Positions 55,560 to 62,000 of a stretch of 62,000 nt of DNA are shown here, piece after piece. Position 1 is the first letter of the stretch. Every line of letters starts with the position of its first letter. The translations under genes were made by a program, and so were the position numbers. Under the pieces are notes generated by a model, which worked only from the letters and a program-made list of their open reading frames with translations, was not told the DNA's origin and did no database searches. The DNA is from Cryptomeria japonica (Eukaryota > Streptophyta > Pinopsida > Cupressales > Cupressaceae). The stretch covers positions 23,830,406 to 23,892,405 of the forward strand of contig NC_081409.1 of the NCBI RefSeq assembly GCF_030272615.1. The letters are read 5' to 3'.

Positions 55560-55836
55560 TATCAGGTAGAGTGGAATCTACCACGCAGCTGGTTTTCCAC
55601 CATCCATTCAATGCAATGAGCTCATGGTTAGTGTGTGAAGCATTATGATCCAAGAACCAAAATGATCAAATCACCTAAGGGGATAGTGTTTGCATACTTA
55701 ACCAAGGAGTCAATTGGAGAAGTATTTGGAATCCCTAGATGTACGGACATGCAAAAGAGAACCAAGGAAGAAGCACAAGCAAAATTTGAAAGAAGATCGG
55801 AGTCATGTATGGTAGTTATTAATAACGAGTGGGTCC
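55560..55836 (+). pseudogene. Remnant of the LTR-encoded ORF (N-terminal region)
   Basis: SGIYHAAGFPPSIQCNEL, then in another frame HYDPRTK, ESIGEVFGIP and VVINNEW parallel SGITQAAGFPPAIQNYEL, HYEPKSR, EAIGDAFDIP and ALINEEW in the element C LTR ORF (about 29970-30230). It has a frameshift and stops and is cut off at 55836 by another LTR. This shows that the ORF belongs to more than one LTR family. Confidence 0.7.
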
Positions 55837-56003
55837 TATTGTGCGTAGCACACACATCCCGTCTTTTCTGACGAGAACCCCCTTTCTAGTGGCCCGCTTT
55901 CCATAGAAAGAGAGGGAGCTCTGTTTGAGATCATTCTTTTTTAGGTGCTTTACAATCTCCTACTAAGCCCAACAAAAGCCCCTACTTATGCTTTGAATCG
56001 TAG
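55837..56003 (+). mobile_element. Start of a C-type LTR
   Basis: TATTGTGCGTAGCACACA matches the element C LTR tip TGTTGTGCGTTGCACACG with TG changed to TA. The second stem TCCCGTC/GACGAGA (6 of 7 pairs, 6-nt loop) and ACCCCC follow. It is interrupted at 56004 by a family B LTR start. Confidence 0.55.
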
Positions 56004-57035
56004 TGTTGTGAAGTATTCACACATCGCCCCATTGCAAATGGGGACCCCTACTTTTTTGCTTTCTGGGGTTTGTTTCTAGGTCTTTTAGGTTTTGTCTATT
56101 AACCTTTGCATGCTAAGTATTGCCCAAAGGATCAATAAGATAGCAGGCTTTGTTTTAGCTAAAGGTGAGTCAGTGGATACTCTGGGTTAGGGTCATCTTT
56201 GAAAGTCTTCCTTAGGACAAAGTTTTGCTCTTGTTGCTAATTGTGTCTTGTTTGAGTTTGGGGAGGTCAATGAAGCTTGGTGAGTGAATATCATCTTTGA
56301 AGGTCTGAGTTAGGTCAAATTGGTGAGTGATGAAGTCTGGAATGTCATCCTGATCTTCAAATGTCCTGAAATTTGGCTGTCTAGAATGTCATCCTGATCC
56401 TGAAATTTGACTAAGTCTGGAAAATTGAAGAATCCTCCAAAAACTAGATTTTGCATTATAACTCCTGGAGGTGTAAAACCACTCTCAAACATCCTGACAG
56501 TATATATGGAATATAACTTAAAGTATAAGTTTCTTCTTTCTTATACTTAAATGTTATATTCCATATATGAATCCTGACAGAGAGACCAAAATGTCAAATT
56601 TCACTCCTGACCCTTCCAAAGGGCCCAGAGCGAAATTCTCCATAAGACATTCTACTTTGACCCAAACTTAGAACTAACTCATTCCCAGGCATTATTGAGG
56701 GCAAAACACTTGTTTGGATGAAGAAATGTGAGAAATGAAGTCAAGATTTGAGCCTAAATGAGAATTTCGCTCCTGACCCTTCCAAAGGGTCCAGAGCGAA
56801 ATTCTCCCTAGACACTATTTTCTCCCTTGTTTGGGCTAACATCCTTGTTCCTTGGACATGGTGAGGGTAGATTGATATGTTCTTGCCTCAGGAAGTGATT
56901 GAAAGCATTAAGGAATGAAGATTTTGCCCTAAGACATGGATTTCGCTCTTGACCCTTCCAAAGGGTCTAGAGCGAAATTCATATTTCCTCTATTTTGCTC
57001 TTTAACTTGACCAAGTTGGGAACTTCTAAGCAGAG
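56004..57035 (+). mobile_element. LTR B4, left part
   Basis: It begins TGTTGTGAAG with an intact CCCCATT-GCA-AATGGGG stem (56027-56043), has the long hairpin (56502-56568) and three B1-type array units (about 56598, 56761 and 56939). It breaks off near 57035 where the hAT element begins. Confidence 0.8.
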
Positions 57036-57039
57036 AAAT

Positions 57040-60000
57040 GAAAATCGCCATGACTCACCTAAACTCGACGAGTCTGAGTCCGAGCCATGCTCGTCGAGTC
57101 TCTAGGACTCGGACTCGGAATCGTCCGAGTCTGGCGAGCAACTCGCCGAGTTGGCGAGTTTGGCTTAAACTCGCCAAAATCGGCGAGTCCCGAGCCCCAA
57201 ACTCAACCAATGTCTAACTTCAAAAAAGACCCAAAAAAATTAGTTTTAAATGCTTTTTCAAATCCCTTTTTTTTTGTTAATTATCTCCTATCCCTAAAAG
57301 TGAACTTCATTTCATTCACTTGCAAAAATAGGAGTAAAGCGAATTGGGAAGAAAAACAAGGGTGCATAGAAGAAAAACCAGCAAGGAGGAAGCTCAAGTT
57401 TTCTTCAATTTGTCACATTGGAGCTGCATTGTGTTTGGATTTGGCGCATCAAGAGTTGGATAGGAAGAGTTTGCAGCTCATTTCAAGCTTGTTGTAACAG
57501 GTAAAATTGTTTTTTTGAAGATTATTTTGTTTCTTGTATGCAAAAATTCCATTTTCTATTCATTTATTTTGAAAGTTTTACATTTTCTTCCAAAATCTTT
57601 TGTATGTTTGTATGTAGCATGTAGTATGTAGTTGTACTATGTAGGGTTGTATGTAGGGTTTGTAAATTTCTTTTTTTTAAAGTAGGGTTTGACAAACCCT
57701 ACTTTAGTTTTTTTGAATGTATGTATTAATTTTATTTTGTATTTGTAAAGTTTTATTGCATCAAACTTCACTTTATTATTTGCCTCAACTTCAAGTTTCA
57801 GAAAACTATCCTAAAATGTCTACTTCAGCTTCTAGACCCCCCATTAGAAAGGACCCTGCTTGGAAATATCATGAGCATTTTCCAGGGCAAGCAAAGGGGC
57901 AAACAAAATGTACATTTTGCAAAACAATATTCCATGGAGGTATATATAGACTGAAATACCATATTGCTCGTGTGCGTGGACATGATGCTGAACCATGCCT
58001 AAAAGCACTCCCTAAGGCCGTACGTGAATGTTATGTAATGGTTGAGGAAATTGAAAGGAAAAAGAAACAAAAGGAGGATCGAGCGGCCATTGGGAGAGAG
58101 GCAAATTTAGGAAGAGGGACATAGTTCGGTTGTGTTGGAGGCCCTTCTTCCTTACCTTCATATCGTCCCACTCAGTTTGCTACTGCTGGTGCTTCCACTT
58201 CTACTTCTATAAGTGGCAATGCCACCGCCACTTCTCATGCTCCTAGCACTAGTAGTTCTAGTGGGAGTGTTAGCATTGGACCTAGGATTCGTAAATCTAG
58301 GTTGGATTCCTTCTTTGTGCCTCGCACTACTCCTAGGTCCCAACAGTCGCTTGAGGGCATGGGTTGGAACAAGGAGGTCCATGATGTTGCTAAAATGGCA
58401 GTTGGCAGGTTTTGGACCTACAACAGTATTCCATTCTTTGCAGCCAGGTGAATGTTTTATAACTTTTATGTTTGATTGTTTTAATTTTTATACTTAACTT
58501 ATCTCATTGAATTTTTATATTTAACGTATCTCACTGAGTTTATTTGCGACAGGTCTTCTTATTGGCAAGAAATGGTTGATGCCCTTACCATATGCGGGGT
58601 GGGGTTCAAAGCCCCTAGTGGGAATGATTTGAGTGGACCCATTTTGCCTCAAATGGTGGATGATGTGAAGAAGGATTTAGATGAACAACACCAGATATGG
58701 AGCACTAAAGGTTGCACCATCATGACTGATGGTTGGACGGATAGGAGAAATAGAACTCTCCTTAATTTTCTTGTTTTTTCCGCAGGTGATTGATTAATCT
58801 TAGTTTCATATAGTCTTTAATTTTTTATTTTTTATCTAATGGTTTATTGAATGATCATTGACCTAGCTTTATTTTTTTATTTCAGGGAGCACCGTTTTCA
58901 TCAAGTCCATTGATGTCTCTGCCCATTGCAAGAATGCCACCTACCTATGTGAGCAGATAGAGGAGGTGATTGATGAGGTGGGTGAGGAGAACGTGGTACA
59001 GGTGGTGACCGACAATGCAGCAAATTATGTTGCTGCGGGTAAACTTTTGATTACAAACTAATTTTGTTTGCAAATAATTACTATCTTGTAGTTTATACCT
59101 CCATTAATTACAATTTACAATGCAACAAATTATGTTGTTGCAGGTAGACTATTGATGGAGAGGCACCCATCTATAGTTTGGACTCCATGTGCTACTCATT
59201 GCATTGACCTCATGTTGGAGGATATTGGAAAAATCCCATGGGACAAGAGATGTGTAGAAAGGGCAAGAAATGTGTGCAAATTTGTATATAATCATTCATG
59301 GGTGTTGACTCTTATGAGACAATACACAGAGCAGAAGGAGTTAACTCATCCAAGAATCACAAGATTTGCCACAAACTTCCTCACATTGCTGTCCATGCTT
59401 AAGTTTAAGTCTGCCTTGAGACGTATGATTGTTGGTGAGGAGTGGTCTTCCTCATCCTATGCTACCACCCCTGCAGGGAAAGATATAGTAGACTGCATTT
59501 TTGATGAGCAAGACTTTTGGGTCCCTTGTGATGAGATAATGAAGGTAATTTTTTTATAAATTCTACAATTTAACTTCATGTTTTATAACTTATTATATGT
59601 ATTCTCTTATTTGCTCATTTTTCTAAATTACACAATATTTTCAGTTTTGTAGTTTGTTAAGCCCTTGGTGGTTTTGTTGCGAGTTGCGGATGGAGAAAAG
59701 CCCACAATGGGCTATATATATGAGGGCATGGATAGGGCGAAGGAGGGTATCAAATTCGTCTATGGAGGAGATGAGAGCAAGTATGGTCCCATTTGGGAGA
59801 TAATTGATAGGAGATGGCATCATTAGCTTCATAGGCCCATCCATGCAGCAGCCTATTATCTGAATCCAGGATTCCGTTTTATCCCTTCTTTCAAGGCTGA
59901 TGTGGAGGTCCTTAATGGGCTATACTCAATCATGGAGAAGATGGGACCTGCTGGTACTACTCAGATAGAGCTTATTCGAGAGCTACAGTTGTTCTCAGAG

Positions 60001-60779
60001 GCACAAGCGGAGACCTTCTCTCATCCTGTCACCAAAGACGGTAGGACAACTATGATGCAAGGTAAAAAGAAATTGTAAGGTTTAATTTTAGTTTTATTGT
60101 ATATTGTAACTTGTTAAATGAGTTCATGAGTGAGACTGATTTTATTTATTTTTCTCATTTCAAACTTAGATCATTGGTGGAGCTTTTTTGGCCCAACACC
60201 AAATATTCAGAAGTTGGCCATTCGCATCTTGAGCCAACCATGCAGCGCATCAGGTTGTGAACGCAATTGGAGTATGTTTCAGCACATACACTCCAAGAGG
60301 CGCAATAGATTATCTGTGGAGAAGATGAATGATCTCGTCTTTGTTCACTACAACCTCCGCCTGAGAATGAGAAAGAATGCATTAGTTGACATCTCTCCTA
60401 TCATTCTAGATGAGGTTGACCTTGAAACAAAGTGGGCCAATGAGAGTAAGACAGATCCTGAGATTCCTGCAGTTGTCTTTAATGATGATGACATTGATTG
60501 GATCGACCAGGTAGATATAGAGGTTGAGGCTGTAGCCATGGCAAAGGAGGAGCAGAGAGCACGAGCAGAGACAGGAAATACTGAGAGTGACACAGCTATT
60601 CTTGATGTTGGTGAGCATGGCATGGTGTCATGGGGAGTGACTATGGCTATTGAATCATCCAGGACCTACCTTAAACGCCTTCACAAGGGGCCCAAGTGAG
60701 AGGGTGCATGCTCCTCTGAGCCATAGGCTTGTAGTTGTATTTACCTTTGGTATTTGTATGAAACATTTGATGATGATCA
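57040..60779 (+). mobile_element. hAT transposon with transposase gene
   Basis: The left side (57055-57210) is packed with ACTCGG/GGCGAGT words, including the palindrome AACTC-GCC-GAGTT, as expected of hAT subterminal transposase-binding repeats. The transposase gene follows. Exact terminal repeats and the 8-bp duplication could not be fixed: the left end lies near 57040 and the right end may be displaced past 60780 by another insertion. Confidence 0.7.
57816..60699 (+). pseudogene. hAT transposase gene, six exons, two stops
   Basis: Exons with GT-AG borders and agreeing phases: 57816-58447, 58553-58785, 58886-59038, 59144-59544, 59653-60061 and 60170-60699 (786 codons). Exon one holds a BED-type zinc finger (CTFC...HIARVRGH) and a Ser/Thr-rich linker. 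Exons two and three hold the DUF659-like RNase H-fold region (CTIMTDGWTDRRNRTLLNF, VVTDNAANY). Exon four has CATHCIDLMLEDIG. Exon six is the dimerisation domain (CSASGCERNWSMF, RRNRLSVEKMNDLVFVHYNLRL) with an acidic tail. In-frame TAG codons at 58122 and 59824 disable it; no frameshift was seen. A 5'-UTR intron from about 57502 to 57801 is likely. The start at 57816 fits the family better than the upstream ATG at 57717. Confidence 0.9.
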
Positions 60780-61108
60780 TGTAATGGACACCCCAGAATG
60801 CCCAAAAACCATACCAACCGCTGCTAGGAATTTTATCAAACAGTTTGCATCCAACTACTTATTTCTCCGTTTAATGTTTTAAATTCCCTTATGGCTCCGA
60901 AAATGAAATATTGGTTTGTTTTACATGGAATTGAAATCACAGAATATGAACAAGAATGAAACTACAATAATATGCAACTAGAAATTGAACTACTGCTGAT
61001 ATGATATTATTTTCAGAATTAATCAAATACATAGCAGATTTTTCAACTCACTAAATACTCCAGCAATAATGCTCCATCAAATGTTTTCCAATCTTGCTGC
61101 TACAATGA

Positions 61109-61300
61109 CATGAATAGTGCCGCGTGAATAGTGTCACGTGAATAGTGCCACATGAATAGTGCCCACGTGAATAGTACCATGTGAATAGTGCCCGCATGAA
61201 TAGTGTTGTGGCCTGTAGCTAGAAATACACCCAAATAGTGTTGTGGCCTGTAGCTAGAAATACACCCAAATAGTGTTGCTGCCTGTAGTTGGAAATGCAC
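61109..61300. repeat. Short tandem repeats (GTGAATAGTGCC and a ~39-bp unit)
   Basis: About seven copies of a 13-16 bp unit GTGAATAGTGCCAC are followed by three copies of a ~39-bp unit beginning AATAGTGTTGTGGCC and ending ATACACCCA. Confidence 0.85.
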
Positions 61301-61679
61301 CCAAAATGCACCCAATCTGCCTGTTACTGAAGCTGAAAGCAATGGATTCCAAAGGCCAAACCCTAAGGGAATGACGTCTAGAATGTCACACGAGAGGATA
61401 GACGTCCCCTAATGCCAAGAAAGGATCTGCAACTCACACATCAATTTCTTCTCAAATTCAACATGCTGAATGAAGCCACAAAAGCTTCCTTTTATTCTTT
61501 CTCCAAGGGTCGATCCAACTTACTTAAGCCATGTGGGATAAAACATGTGCAATATAAAACATATTAAAATATTCACTTATGTCTCCCTTGGATGCCCCTT
61601 TGATTTGCACACATCCCCATAAAATAAATATTAAAGTAACACTTTAATATTTTACAATTAAATTAAATGCAAAGAAACG

Positions 61680-61762
61680 AGACTCGGACTCGGCTCGGAC
61701 TCGGTGAGGCCGACTCGAGGCTCAGCGTCAGACTCTGCTCCAGACTCGGCTGGACTCGGGAA
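61680..61762. repeat. ACTCGG-rich block
   Basis: Dense GACTCGG/CGAGGC words resemble the subterminal repeats at 57055-57210. It may be the far end of the same hAT element or the start of a related copy. Confidence 0.5.
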
Positions 61763-62000
61763 AGTGAAAAACTCAAGAAATTAAGAGATTTTTAAACATT
61801 TAAAACTTGTTTTAGAAACCCTTTATTGAATACACCTTAAAGACACAAAAACATCATTAAACTCGGCTCATTTGATTACATACACAAGTATACATCAATC
61901 ACATAAGCATAAACGCAAATTGTAGCTGAAGAAAATAAGAAAAATAGATATATAAATATTGTCAAATGTATACAATATTACAAAACTCATGGAAAAAAAA

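Larger units (their letters stand above)
60780..62000. mobile_element. Probable F-type LTR, right end outside the window
   Basis: TGTAATGGACACCCC at 60780 resembles the F family terminus, and the A/T-rich stretch at 61610-61670 resembles 47220-47310 in F3. No duplication partner for the flank GATCA was found. No gene is visible. Confidence 0.35.

Overview
The window looks like intergenic DNA from a large seed-plant genome, most likely a conifer. This is inferred from deeply nested LTR retrotransposons with very long LTRs, a Tat-like Ty3/gypsy polyprotein, a hAT transposon with plant-type introns, and the near absence of host genes. The species cannot be named from sequence alone. The only likely host coding sequence is two small minus-strand exons at 47970-48482, resembling the C-terminal part of a SET-domain/Rubisco-LSMT-like methyltransferase.

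Layout. 1-9863: fragments of one LTR family (A) in inverted orientation, split by a 4.6-kb solo LTR (B1, 1552-6169, target duplication ACACC) and a 1.7-kb solo LTR (K, 7864-9560, CTCCC). 9981-13747: a minus-strand LTR (I) with a hairpin minisatellite, split by solo LTR F1 (11501-13476, GGGAA). 13934-23335: the 3' end of a minus-strand gypsy element (D: integrase, polypurine tract, long LTR with an internal ORF), split by a 5-kb solo LTR (B2, 15845-20876, GTCAT). 23415-45709: a decayed gypsy element (E: gag, protease, terminal ORFs, 3' LTR) into which a 15.5-kb Tat-like element (C, 27403-42913, AGTCG) and a small solo LTR (F2, 44380-45081, TGCAA) inserted. 45710-47860: a copia reverse-transcriptase fragment split by solo LTR F3 (45731-47667, AATGG). 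47970-52640: the two exons, AT-rich DNA and tandem repeats. 52647-57035: further B-type and C-type LTR pieces, with a non-autonomous hAT copy (54342-55201, 8-bp duplication GTTGGGAG). 57040-60779: a hAT element with a six-exon transposase gene carrying two stop codons. 60780-62000: probable LTR DNA with short tandem repeats and an ACTCGG-rich block.

Main result. Several LTR families, different in primary sequence, share one design: (1) twin small stem-loops at the LTR 5' tip; (2) an array of perfect or near-perfect hairpins in U3, each family with its own sequence; (3) in some, a large ORF between the hairpin array and the TATA box; (4) the core promoter; (5) R-U5. Pairing is kept while sequence changes, both between LTR families and between B1 and B2 array units. 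The U3 ORF (1,212 codons including stops in element C) has recognisable relatives in element D and at 55560-55836. When transcribed from a 5' LTR it would lie at the 3' end of the genomic RNA, downstream of pol. Two loci also show a primer-binding site followed, after a spacer, by a near full-length antisense copy of a tRNA-Arg. Element C places an RNase H-like domain upstream of its reverse transcriptase.

Limits: family names A-K are local labels; domain assignments come from motif reading without database searches; element ends are firm only where a target-site duplication is stated.
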